Of a stretch of DNA of 64,000 bases, positions 47,611-60,300 are shown piece after piece. Origin of the DNA: Xestospongia bergquistia (lineage: Eukaryota; Porifera; Demospongiae; Haplosclerida; Petrosiidae); contig OZ014422.1 of NCBI GenBank assembly GCA_963965975.1, forward strand, positions 5,869,701 to 5,933,700. The letters run 5' to 3'. The stretch's first letter is position 1; each line of letters begins with the position of its first letter. The notes under the pieces were generated by a model. It was given only the letters and a program-made list of their open reading frames with translations. It had not been told where the DNA came from and did not search any database. Position numbers and translations under genes: made by a program.

Positions 47611-50600
47611 TCACATCCTCTTGTTATAGGGAGGTCCCCCACCTCTCATTGTCATGTGTGGAGGAATACGTCGACTGTAGCCATCAGAGTTTGCTCCCTT
47701 GCTCTGAGGTTTTAAAAAAGGACTACTTGAGTTATCAGATATAACAGAAGCACCAAAATTATGCCGACTTCCCATAGAAGGGGTTTGAGAAGAAGTGTGA
47801 TAGCTACCTGAACGGACTTGGGGATAGATATTAGCTGATCCAGAACTCAAACGACTGGCACCAGAGTAAGGAGAAATTTGATTGTATCCAGGAGGAAGAG
47901 AAGGGCTACTGGACTGTCCCATACCACCATGGGTGGCCTGACTAAGTACTTGCGCTGCTTGAGTTAAGAACTCTTTACTAGAGAAGAGATTACTAACTGC
48001 AGCAGCTGCTACTTGTTGACTAGCATAAGGATTAAGACTAGCTGGAAGGTTACCGTAACCAACAGATGAGGAATCACTACGATACTGGCCAAGGCTTCCA
48101 GTAGAATAGCGAACAGGTTGCGGGTATGACACTGGATCAGGAGGAGCTTCTTGTGCAGTATAATTTGTAGTAAGTGCCTCCAGTGCTTTGCTACGAGACT
48201 GGCTTTGAGAATAAGGATTAGAAACAGGTCTATTAGATGAAGATTTAGAACTCTCATATCGACGGTAAGTGACATTAGGAGATATGTGCGTTTCCTTGAC
48301 AATACCGCTTGAGGAACGAGAAGATGGTTGAGCAGGGGTTCCCCCATTGCTAGCACCTCCACTTGTTCCAGCCCTCCCATCTCGTCCACCTAGTCGACCA
48401 AAGACACTGCTATCATCTATTGCAGGACGTTTGGATATGTTAGCTATAGGAGGATAGTCATCTACATATTGACGCTTGGTAGCTCGCTCATTGGTCTCTC
48501 TCTTGCCTTGTTCCTTCTCATCTTGAACACGCCTTTCCCTGTCTTTTCTCTCTTCTTCCTCTTTCTGTCGACGTCCCATTTCATCTTTTATTTTTGCTAA
48601 CTTTTCTTGCTCATCCTTCAACTTCTGCTCCTTTTCCATAATCATTTTTTGTTGCTGTCTCAATTGTTCTTCTAAAGCCTTTCTTTCTCTCTGTTCACGA
48701 AGTTCCTTTTCTTTCAAATTGCGCTCAAACTGGTCACGAATCTGTTTTTCTCTATCTCTTATCTCCTTTTCACGTCTCTCTCTTTCTCTTGTCTCCTTAG
48801 CTTTCAGTTCTCTCTCTTTTGCTTCAAGTTGGGATTGCCGATCTCGGAAAGACCTTTGAAGTTGTTCAAGTTCACGTTGTTGACGTTCATACAAGTCCCG
48901 TTCATGATTCTCACGTTCTCTCAATTCCTGCAACTGACGCAACAATTCCTGTTCCTTTCGAGTTTGCTCTATATGAAACTCACGTCTAAGAGCTTCCCTC
49001 TCTCTTTCTCGTTCACGTTCTCTTTCACTTAACATACGCTGTCTCTCCTCTTGAAGCCTTATCTCAATATCATGAGAATCCATTAACCTACCACCAAGTC
49101 TAAAAAAGATAAAAATGAAGGACATAGTATATATTGATATTATTCTTTTTACCTGTGGTGTACACCTCTTGATTCCATTCTCATTAACTCTCGTCTCATA
49201 GAGGGTGGAGGAGGAGGAGGAGCTGGTATGGGTGGGGGAGGACTTAACCTACGAGATACTATACGGCCTCTAATGAAAACAGAAGATACTATAAAGTATT
49301 GTACATATACCACAGTGACATAGTAGCTACGAAGTTCTAAGCTATAAATCTACTAACCTTGGAGATAATCTTCTACCACGATCACGATGGGGACTACGAC
49401 TACGGACACGACGTTCCTCTCTTCTACGTGTAGTATATAACTCTTTCTTTCCATCCCGACTCTCAACAGATACAATTCGTTTAGCACCTCCACTCCCACT
49501 ACGTCGACGTCCTTTATTACCACTATCCTGTCTATCAGTCCTCCGTCCAGTAGTCTTCCCACTACTACCACTATCAGGTGTCGCTATAAGAAAATACAGT
49601 CTATAATGCACTGTAATAAGAATGTGTCCACTGAGGACAAATGTAAAAAAAGATGTGCTAACTGAAGCTTAAACTCTCAACTTTTGCAACTGGTTCTAAA
49701 ATTTATAATACCCTCAATGCCAGTAAGGACTCGTTCAACTCCCATTATAATACTTTAGTGCATTATTTAATATCTGTGAAAGGTCACTTCTATACAATTT
49801 AAAGTCCACTATTTTACATTGAAAAGTAACTACACTTACATTTTGTAGTGGTATTATTCTGACGACTGTTCTGCTTGGATCCTTTGACATCTTTTTCGTT
49901 ATTAGCAGGGGACTTTGAGGTTTTAGGTGTCCCCGTGTTATTACTGGTGTTATTGGTGGGTGTGGCTTTAACAGCATTAGGAGTAGAGGCAGTTTTGTCT
50001 GGTTCTACTTTCGGTTTGGCGTCAGTTTTCTGTATACACTTACCAACAAATGGAGTAGATTTAGGCTATGGGAATACAAGATACATTCATTGATACAATG
50101 TTTGTTACTTACCACTTCTACAGTAATAACTTTTCCTTTGAGCTCCGTTCCATTTAATGTCTGCACTGCTTTAACACATTGATCTGGTGTTCCCATTATT
50201 ATAAATCCAAATCGTTCATTTTTACTACGAGCTCTAGCTACAACTTTGACAGACACAACCTACAAAAGAGAGTTTATATGTGAGCATGTAGAACAGAATA
50301 TAGTGGATTTTGATGGTGCTTAGAGTTTGCACAACTCACTTGTCCAAAAGGAGAGAAAAGAGTCTTTAAATCAGCAGCAGAAACATTAGCAGCTAGACCA
50401 CTCACCCAAATATTATTTTTGCTGTTGTGTTGAAATAAAACAAAGAACAGTTAACAAAGAAACTCAAAATAGTTTAGTTTACAGTATTAGTAATATGTAA
50501 TTTTTAAAAAGCAGAATCAAATCCACTCCAAAATGATCGGGTTTTATTGGAGCCATCTTCAACAGCTGACAACGTGACATTTTATAAAGCTATTGAGGAT

Positions 50601-53600
50601 AATATATAATTGCCTGTGGTAGTTGCGTTAGCTATTTATAGGAGCAGTGCAAGTTAAAACAATGGTAGTATCTTCTTGTCTAGAGTAACATCACTGGCTT
50701 GAGCCTCAGAACACAAGATCAACCATTAACAGCACATATTTTAACTGTAAAAAGATCTAGAATACTACAATTAATATTATCCTCAATACAACAATATTTA
50801 ACATCAGTGCTCTAGTGAACATTTGACAACATTACACCTCGAAAAGAAAAACCAACTCTCTATGCAAAACCAGCTCAGTTGAGAAAAAGAGCAAACTATA
50901 GAAATATTTCTAAGACAGAAAACAATTCTGGCTAAAACTCCAATAAAATTACACGTGTAGTAAAATATGCTGAAGCATCAAAACTATCTTGATATGTAAG
51001 AAGCTTGAGCTTGAATTCAGAGAAAAAAGCCAGTACTAAGTGTTTCCCAAAATAAGTAAAAATTATAGTAGTATTTAATCTTGTGCTAGGCAGAGTGTAG
51101 ACAGTGTCCAGACATGCAGAAACTTGAGATGTAGAGATCACCAGACAACCTGTGGAGAGAAAAGAACACAGCGACCACATACCAACCTGCTATTATCACT
51201 TTGATTTTTAGATACAGCTGAAGTGGTAGTTGTCGTGGTAACAACAGGTGCTGAGCTATTAGAAGAGGACAAATTATTTTGAAAAGGCATATCTTCTTTA
51301 ATTATGGCCGAGTCATGATCGAGATCTAAATCTTTAGCGTTTACACTGAGTACTAAAACATCTTTATCCTCATCTTCCATTTCTTTATCACCCTCAATAG
51401 ATTCATTTTCAAGATCTCCTTCGTAAATCAGCTCTTCTTCACGAGCATAACTAGGCTCAATATTACTAGCGATACTTTCCAAACGTTTTATAGAATCTTG
51501 AGATGTTGTAACTTCACTAATATCACCTTGTATTGCATCATCTTCAGCTTCTGTGTTGGACTCTTGTTCGTCAAGGTCCATAGAAAAATCAGCAACATAG
51601 CCTTCTCCTTGGCTGTCATCCAGGTCGATTTCACCTACCTGATTGTCTTCTTCAACTGTATCTATGACTGGTGTGAATTTAGTATTATCCTCGATGGGTT
51701 CTTTGATTTCATCTTTGATGTGTGTCATACGTACTATCTTTCTTTTAGCGGAGGATGTATTGTTGGACTCCATTTTCTTTCTAGCACTGAGTCCTGCGTT
51801 TTCAATACAAAATTTTATGAGTTTTTTAAAATTTTTGTTTTGTTTTGTGCGTAATGTGAAGAGACGTTAAAATATAAGTCCATAAAAGAAACAACAAACA
51901 CAAAACAAAACAGACAAAAACTATTTTATACAACATCCTTGTCATCAAACCAATCCTTCTTTAACAGACAAAAGTGCTCTCATTAAAACTACACACACTA
52001 ATGAAGAAATTAGCATCATTATAAAAAGCTAATATTTATTAGCAAATACTTGTTGGTCTTATTAAAACATAATGTCAAAAATGCAACGTTACCATTTTAA
52101 AGAGAATTAAAATATTCTCGATATCAAGACAAGAGAAGTAGATCATCTTCAACCAAGCTAATCCAACCACATCAAGAAACTGTTACTATAGTTACCACCA
52201 ATAGAGTAATACCAGCAGTGAGTGACCCTTGATGCCATAAAAAGCAGTCTTACTTTGATAAAGTAGAAGATGATACTGCATTCACTATATTTCAATACTA
52301 ACTGACTTAAAGCATTAGAACTAAATGTATTAATAACTACCTAATTTCTTATTAATATATCAAGAAAAGCTAAACAATAAAAAAATACTTTTTTTCTAAA
52401 AATCTCAATATCACAAAGCAGATCAGTATTAATCTTGATATAGTAGGAAATACAAAAATGTTAGTTGAAGTAAACCAAACATTATATATCATATAATACT
52501 ATGAAATGTTTTGTTGACAATAAATTCAAATAGAAGCTTCAACACTCAAAACTTGTTGACATGAAAATAGACATAAGAGATAACTTTATGAATTTTAGAC
52601 AAAGCAAACAGATTGATAGGAAAGTCAGTTAAAGTGCTAACATAATTGGTTTTATAGAAGAAGCCATCAAATGCCTGTAGTTAATCCATCACTTGACCTC
52701 TTTCACAAGCCATACATATTGTTCAAGCAACTCTATCCAAAACTTATAATTTATGGCTAAAATTATAACAAAGTCAGACAGAAGCAAGTCATTTGGAGGC
52801 ACTCCCATTTTTAAAAATACTTGTCTTAATTACAACATCATCACAATACCAGTCAGACTCACGAAAAAAATCACTTCCAAGACATTTACTTCCTCCTTGC
52901 TCTGCTGTAATTCCTTCACAGTGACCCAGATGTACTCCCACATCAATACAATTATTCACACAGTAAACTTAACAATCATTACAATACCCAATACATTGTT
53001 AATACTAAAATCACATACATACTACATACGTACATACCTTGTGACATAGCTACCATCTCTGTTGCTGATGACTCCTGAATAAGAAAAGCATGAAAAATAT
53101 AACGTTACTATAGCCAATAGTAGATATGTGATATAGACATGTGATTAATGTTTATCTCAATAGTATAGAATTACAGCAATGTATACTTACTTTGTTAACA
53201 AATTTATCAGAATGCAAGATACTATTTACAGCATTATCAAAAGTGTCCTCTGAGGACCATCCTTTCAAATAAAAAGAATCATCAGCAGAGCTGTCTACTT
53301 GCATATGAGGCTCAACCAAAGAAGCAGTCCCAGTGTCTTTTCCAGAGAGATAAAGATCTTCATCGTTTAGTTTGGGGGAGATAACACACACATGAACACC
53401 AGTATGGCTCTCATCTCTGGTATGTTGACCTGATATAGGTGAGGCCTCTTCATGAGCACTGCTTACATCAGTTGGTGATATTTGAGAGCTGTATTCATCA
53501 GGAGACACCTAAATAACACAACAAAGCATCTTTGTGTGCAGATACACTCGAGAGAGCATACCTGGCTAAGTTTCTCTTGTAAAAGTGCTTTCTCTAGCCT

Positions 53601-53717
53601 TTTAACAAGGACTGGTTTGTTACCTTTCCTTGATTGTTGCCTCTTTCCAAGTTCTTCTTTAATTTCGGCTAATTTAAGATCTTGAATCTTTTTTCCTCGA
53701 AGCAGCAGCTCTGCCAT
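47611..53717 (-). CDS. SAFB-like protein (SAP domain, RRM, coiled coil), multi-exon
   Basis: Nuclear RNA/chromatin-binding protein of the scaffold attachment factor B family. Exon 1 from 53717 encodes a SAP domain (LKLAEIKEELGKRQQS...KPVLVKRLEKAL). Next come an acidic Ser-rich exon (about 53189-53512) and a 38-nt-scale exon ending VAMSQ. Exon 51195-51803 is acidic (GLSARKK, then VEEDNQVGEIDLDD). The RRM is split: NIWVSGLAANVSAADLKTLFSPFGQ (about 50.4 kb) and VVSVKVVARARSKNERFGFIIM (about 50.2 kb), which matches the SAFB RRM well. Then a Lys/Ser region, an RS/KR-rich exon with RRRSGSGGAKR (49.4-49.6 kb), a polyproline exon (49.2 kb), and a long Glu/Arg coiled coil plus Gly/Ser/Pro C-terminus ending PPYNKRM. 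The long intron 51.8-53.0 kb holds no other gene I can see. Confidence 0.87.
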
Positions 53718-53987
53718 TTTGTCGTCTTCTGTTCAGTTTCTCACGTGCTTAACGCCTCTGTCAGAACTACGCATGCTCAGAAGTATACGCCCATTTTAGT
53801 AGGTAAGTCGCTATTAATAACTAGCATTAATTTATAACCAGTGTTAATATATTATAGTTCAGAAGATTATAAATCAATAAATAACAACATAGTCTATTAC
53901 TTTAAATGTACAAAAATTAATATTCTATTACAATCTATATAAAAATAACAACAGTAAACAATTTATATAGTGATGATATATATTAAT

Positions 53988-55948
53988 TTATTCTATAGAT
54001 TTCAAACAAACTGGACATGTTCTTTTCTCAAATAACCATTTATCAATACAGTGTCGATGAAAATTGTGAAAACATGGCAAACATCTTAATACTTGACCAG
54101 CTGTATAGTCACTGAGACAAATACCGCAAGACTTATCAGATAATGTCTAATGAAAAATAATACATAATTAAATATATATCGTGTTGAATTTACTATATTT
54201 ATAATAAATATTATTATTGTTTACCTCTAAATATTTGTACGTTCTTGTCAGTCGTGAAATTTCAGTAGATGTAAAACCACTTGGTACATCTTCAAGCTCT
54301 GAGAGAGCCTACACAATTAACATGATAGATACTGTATTCCAAATATATCTTATATCTACCTCATAAGACATGTCAGAGTCAGCAACTGGTGTACTCTCAT
54401 GGCCAGAGTATAAGCCATGATGCACTAAACTTGTTGAGCTTGAGGGTACTCTGATAGTACTCTCATTGCAATGATGTAAACTAGAGGGTCTCGGTTGACC
54501 TTCAGGAATAGGTGCTGGATGGATTTGTTCAAAAGGCTCAGCATAAGCATCTATAAGGTGTTAATGATTAACAGCAAGTGTACATGGTCATTTAATGTCC
54601 TTACTGTTGGAGGTATGTTGAATGTAAGTGTCCCCTGTACTTTGTTGCATTGCTTGAGCCATTTCTTGATCATAGCTCTCTTGCATTTTACGAGCTATGT
54701 GGTAATCCTCATCAATTATCTTCTCTTGTTTATGACTTCTACAAGCCTAACAATAAGAGTATAAATTATTTCAGTATACTCCCTTTACTTTGCTGACTTT
54801 AGTAGCAGACTGTCCTGTTTGTCTATAAACTGATGATCCTGAATGACTCTTCTCTATTTCTTCTTGTAGAGCAAGAGCAATGGCTTCATCATTACTTGTA
54901 TCATTGTAAGCCTGAGTAGTAGATTCACACATAAGTTTAACATCAGTGATTGTAGGAGGATGACCCAGTAATTATTAAGTATATTCATAGCATTGGTATA
55001 GTAACTATGACAAAGCATTATTCCTGCAGTGTTAGTGTGTATAACAATCATTACTGAAATACCAAAAAAGTAATGTGCTTACACATTACAATACAGTACA
55101 TACCTGTGTCTCCAACCAATTCATTTCCCAGCTATTATCTGAGGACCCAGATAAGGTTGCCATTGGTTTAGCATATGTAGAGAGTCGACCTCTTTCCTTG
55201 ACCTCTTCCTTGCCATTACTCTTTCTCGATAACAATGATAATAAGTTAGTTCTTTCCTCTTTTTCACCTGTTTCCTTTCTTCTTGTGCTGTTACTAACAG
55301 CTAATGTATTAACATAGTGCTTGACACTAGTTGTATGACAATGCATGGATTCTGACTTTATTGATGCTTCATTTATTGTCTGTGTATGTTCCACTTTGTG
55401 TTTACTTTTTTGGACTGGAAATTCTCCATCTGCATATGCTTTTAAAATTTTTCTATTCTCTCTTAGCTTAGTTTGACTCCTCATCAATTGAGCAGTTATA
55501 TCATCATGTATATTAGAATTCACAAACTCTCTCTCCCATTTTTGTCTATGTTTGTCTAAATTAGTAGACTTGATCTCAGTTTCTGCTTGACAAGTCATTG
55601 AATCATTAGTCAATTCTAGTTTTGGTCTTTCAGAAGACTTAGTAGGTTCATTTTTAGTTCCTATAAATATAGTGATAATGACCGCTAAGTTAATCTAACT
55701 AACTTACCAAATGTGGTAACTTGAGGTTGTTCCATTATTGCTTGATCCATGACTGATGAGTGTCCTTGATCTAGTTCTGTATTAAAGGTAAGAATGTTTT
55801 GACTTCCTTGAGTGGTTACATTCAATGATGCTGTCTTTGCTGCAGCCCACTCAGAAATAGTGGCAGGTGAAAGTAAAGAGTGGTCAAGAGGGCGAACAAA
55901 ATCTGATGGCTTCATAAGTACTGGTTTTGGCTTGTATAAGGTAGCCAT
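53988..55948 (-). CDS. RING-H2 E3 ubiquitin ligase, about 7 exons
   Basis: Starts MATLYKPKPVLMKPSDFVRP at 55948. Exons at about 55949-55707, 55662-55105, 54911-54790, 54750-54604, 54552-54361, 54310-54222 and 54148-53988. The C-terminal RING-H2 reads CGICLSDYTAGQVLRCLPC then HNFHRHCIDKWL and TCPVC, with all eight zinc ligands. A DEAIALALQEEIE segment resembles a ubiquitin-interacting motif and DYHIARKMQESYDQEMAQAM may be another. The N-terminal half is Ser/Thr-rich without a known domain. The RING is close to the RNF6/RNF12/RNF38/RNF111 type, but I cannot assign an orthologue. It shares the 5' region at 55949-56207 with the divergent small gene. Confidence 0.82.
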
Positions 55949-56207
55949 GATGCATTAAATTCAATGTGTATGACAATCAGTTTTCATCCTTTTTATAATT
56001 AACAAGTTAATGATGTCATAGAACTACTATTTTTAGAATATAAAGCATAGCATACCTTATATGTACACACAATGATTATGCATATAACATCATGAATGTA
56101 TTTAAAACCCACCCTATCATCTAAATATCGACAAACAAAAAAATAAGATTATAAGGTAAGGAATAATACTCAAATCAGTTAAAATTAATATAAATATTAG
56201 ACAAATC
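55949..56207. promoter_or_regulatory. Divergent promoter region RING ligase / small gene
   Basis: 259 bp between divergent ATGs, AT-rich. Promoter role inferred from layout only. Confidence 0.4.
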
Positions 56208-56543
56208 ATGGCTCAACAGCTGTATTTCAAAGAAGTTGTTACAAAACAAGAATCTTTTTCCGAAGATGAAGATGAACTTTTGATAAAGACTCAAAAAGTC
56301 CCTCTAATACAATTGAAGAACTATATATCTCAAGCTAAAATATGCGGGTCAACAGTCAATCCTTTAAAAGTAGCTGAAGAGCTCAGTGACAAACTCAAAC
56401 AGGCCGGAACACTTTATTATTCGACAACTGACAATATGCCTAGAGATGAGAAAAATATGTTGCAGAGAGGAGACTTTTCACTGAATCAGTATGCAACCAG
56501 TGAAGAGGAGGGACCAGGCTATGTCTATGTTGTAGTTTTTTAA
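56208..56543 (+). CDS. Small unrecognised acidic-tailed protein, 111 aa
   Basis: Single-exon frame starting MAQQLYFKEVV. It has an acidic stretch (ESFSEDEDELL), a central Leu/Lys-rich part (EELSDKLKQAGTLYY) and a distinctive C-terminus EEEGPGYVYVVVF. No signal peptide or transmembrane helix. I do not recognise a family. The sequence at 56920-57076 encodes a related C-terminus (DDGPGFVYIIV), which supports the idea that this is a real gene with a duplicate. Confidence 0.6.
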   Translation: MAQQLYFKEVVTKQESFSEDEDELLIKTQKVPLIQLKNYISQAKICGSTVNPLKVAEELSDKLKQAGTLYYSTTDNMPRDEKNMLQRGDFSLNQYATSEEEGPGYVYVVVF

Positions 56544-56770
56544 AGAATAACTTAATTATTATAATTCCATTATTTTGTTATAAATAGGTAGGCTATTTTC
56601 TGAATAATTAATAGCAGCCCCACCTTTGACAATTTTAGTTAGTCAAGCGAGCAAGATCAGTTGTAAGTGTATTTTACTTCTCTACAGACTGAGCCAATAG
56701 AGTTTCCTTCAATATTCCATACAGATATTCCTCATCTAGGCTACCATTATAAAAAGCTATCTAAAGTCAG

Positions 56771-57076
56771 GCTATGGGTGCTGCTCTCTCAAAGTGGCTG
56801 TTTGGGCTCCAAATTGATGTGGTAAATGTACAGACGGAGAAGAAACTTCATAAATATATGCCATATGGATTATATGCAGGTGCAACAATAGATTCAGAAA
56901 GGCGGGCCAATGAATTTGAATCTGTCAGGTAGACGAGTTATGTATTGCTGGAAGACACGTACCAGTATGAAAAGAGCTGAAAATAGGTTATTGAAACGAA
57001 AAAGTTTTCGATTAAATGATCATGATGAGAGCAATGCAGATGATGGACCTGGTTTTGTGTATATTATTGTTTGATA
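56771..57076 (+). pseudogene. Diverged or broken paralogue of the small 111-aa gene
   Basis: The frame from the ATG at about 56921 reads MNLNLSGRRVMYC...RAENRLLKRKSFRLNDHDES and ends DDGPGFVYIIV-stop at 57076. This aligns along its whole length with the C-terminal half of the 56208 gene. An upstream ATG at about 56771 opens MGAALSKWLFGLQIDV in another frame (a possible N-myristoylation start). I could not find a clean splice joining the two, so it is either a gene with an unresolved intron or a pseudogene. Confidence 0.5.
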
Positions 57077-57112
57077 TTCTTTCAGTTTCCTTTGTTTTGT
57101 TTGCACACAAAT

Positions 57113-57158
57113 GCCCTCTCTCTCTCTCTCTATATATATATATATTATATATATAGAC
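57113..57158. repeat. (CT)n(TA)n microsatellite
   Basis: CT run followed by TA run. The sequence from here to about 57330 has no recognisable gene. Confidence 0.8.
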
Positions 57159-57394
57159 TATGTATTTAGATTTCATTGTAGTCTATAAATCTCAAATTTT
57201 TACTTTACTATTCTTCTGTTGTAGTTTAGTTCTATTGTAATGAGTACAATTTATATCGAGTAGTCGTATGCTACAACTACGCGGTATGTTATTTTTAAAA
57301 GTACTTGCTATTCAGGGTGGTTCTTGGTGTAACTTGCCTATGATGACATCATTGATGACATGTTATGACATCATAGGGTTAATAATGGTAAGTA

Positions 57395-60300
57395 ATACTG
57401 GTATTATAGATAATAATGTTATTATAAGTAATACAGGTATTGTAGGTAATACTGGTATTCTAGGTAATACTGGTATTCTAGGTAATACTGGTATTCTAGG
57501 TAATACAGGTATTGTAGGTAATAGTGGTATTGTGGGTAATATTGGTATTGTAGGTAATACTGGTATTCTAGGTAATATTGGTATTGTGTGTAATACTGGT
57601 ATTCTAGGTAATACAGGTATTGTAGGTAATACAGGTATTGTAGGTAATATTGGTATTGTAGGTAATACTGGTATTCTAGGTAATACTGGTATTGTAGGTA
57701 ATTATGGTATTGTAGGTAATACTGCTATTGTAGGTAATACTGGTATTGTTGGTAATACTGGTATTGTAGGTAATACTGGTATTCTAGGTAATAAAGGTAT
57801 TGTAGGTAATATTGGTATTCTAGGTAATAATGGTATTGTAGGTAATACTGGTATTCTAGGTAATACAGGTATTATAGGTAATACTGGTATTGTAGGTAAT
57901 ACTGGTATTCTAGGTAATACAGGTATTGTAGGTAATAATGGTATTGTAGGTAATAAAGGTATTGTAGGTAATACTGGTATTCTAGGTAATACAGGTATTG
58001 TAGGTAATAATGGTATTGTAGGTAATATTGGTACTCTAGGTAATACTGGTATTGTAGGTAATACAGGTATTATAGGTAATACAGGTATTGTAAGTAATAC
58101 TGGTATTGTAGGTAATACTGGTATTGTAGGTAATACTGGTATTGTAGGTAATACAGGTATTATAGGTAATACTGGTATTGTAGGTAATACTGGTATTGTA
58201 GGTAATACTGGTATTGTTGGTAATACTGGTATTGTAGGTAATACTGGTATTGTAGGTAATACAGGTATTATAGGTAATACAGGTATTGTAGGTAATACTG
58301 GTATTATAGGTAATACTGGTATTCTAGGTAATACAGGTATTCTAGGTAATACTGGTATTCTAGGTAATACAGGTATTCTAGGTAATTATGGTATTGTAGG
58401 TAATACTGGTATTCTAGGTAATACAGGTATTCTAGGTAATACTGGTATTCTAGGTAATACTGGTATTGTAGGTAATTATGGTATTGTAGGTAATACTGGT
58501 ATTGTAGGTAATACAGGTATTGTAGGTAATACAGGTATTGTAAGTAATACTGGTATTGTAGGTAATACTGGTATTGTAGGTAATACAGGTATTATAGGTA
58601 ATACAGGTATTGTAGGTAATATTGGTATTGTAGGTAATACAGGTATTATAGGTAATACAGGTATTGTAGGTAATACTGGTATTGTAGGTAATACTAGTAT
58701 TCTAGGTAATACTGGTATTCTAGGTAATACTGGTATTCTAGGTAATACTGGTATTGTAGGTAATTATGGTATTGTAGGTAATACTGGTATTGTAGGTGAT
58801 ACTGGTATTGTTGGTAATACTGGTATTGTAGGTAATACTGGTATTGTAGGTAATACAGGTATTATAGGTAATACAGGTATTATAGGTAATACTGGTATTG
58901 TAGGTAATACTGGTATTCTAGGTAATACTGGTATTCTAGGTAATACTGGTATTGTAGGTAATATTGGTATTGTAGGTAATACTGGTATTGTAGGTGATAC
59001 TGGTATTGTAGGTAATACAGGTATTATAGGTAATACAGGTATTGTAGGTAATACTGGTATTGTAGATAATACTGGTATTGTTGGTAATACTGGTATTATA
59101 GGTAATACAGGTATTGTAGGTAATACTGGTATTGTAGGTAATTATGGTATTGTAGGTAATACTGGTATTGTTGGTAATACTGGTATTGTAGGTAATACTG
59201 GTATTGTTGGTAATACTGGTATTGTAGGTAATATTGGTATTGTAGGTAATACTGGTATTGTAGGTAATACAGGTATTATTGGAAATACTGGTATTGTAGG
59301 TAATAATGGTATTGTAGGTAATACTGGTATTGTAGGTAATACTGGTATTGTAAGTAATACTGGTATTGTGGTAATACTGGTATTGTTGGTAACACTGGTG
59401 TTGTAGGTAATACTGGTATTCTAGGTAATACTGGTATTATAGGTAATACAGGTATTGTAGGTAATACTGGTATTGTAGGTAATTATGGTATTGTAGGTAA
59501 TACTGGTATTGTTGGTAATACTGGTATTGTAGGTAATACTGGTATTGTAAGTAATACTGGTATTGTAGGTAATACTGGTATTGTAGGTAATACAGGTATT
59601 ATTGGAAATACTGGTATTGTAGGTAATAATGGTATTGTAGGTAATACTGGTATTGTAGGTAATACTGGTATTGTAAGTAATACTGGTATTGTGGGTAATA
59701 CTGGTATTGTTGGTAATACTGGTATTGTAGGTAATACTGGTATTCTAGGTAATACTGGTATTATAGGTAATACAGGTATTGTAGGTAATACTGGTATTGT
59801 AGGTAATTATGGTATTGTAGGTAATACTGGTATTGTTGGTAATACTGGTATTGTAGGTAATACTGGTATTTCTAAGTAATACTGGTATTGTAGGTAATAC
59901 TGGTATTGTAGGTAATACAGGTATTATTGAAAATACTGGTATTGTAGGTAATAATGGTATTGTAGGTAATACTGGTATTGTAAGTAATACTGGTATTGTA
60001 AGTAATACTGGTATTGTGGGTAATACTGGTATTGTTGGTAATACTGGTATTGTAGGTAATACTGGTATTCTAGGTAATACTGGTATTATAGGTAATACAG
60101 GTATTGTAGGTAATACTGGTATTGTAGGTAATTATGGTATTGTAGGTAATACTGGTATTGTTGGTAATACTGGTATTGTAGGTAATACTGGTATTTCTAA
60201 GTAATACTGGTATTGTAGGTAATACTGGTATTGTAGGTAATACAGGTATTATTGAAAATACTGGTATTGTAGGTAATAATGGTATTGTAGGTAATACTGG

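Noticed and set aside
53482..53685. Plus-strand 67-aa frame and others inside the SAFB-like locus
   Set aside because: Shadows of the SAP exon and intron sequence with no support.
57268..59406. 712-aa protein of GNTGIV repeats as a genuine gene
   Set aside because: An 18-bp unit with no in-frame stop gives such a frame automatically; the inverted array does the same on the other strand. Kept only as a low-priority finding.
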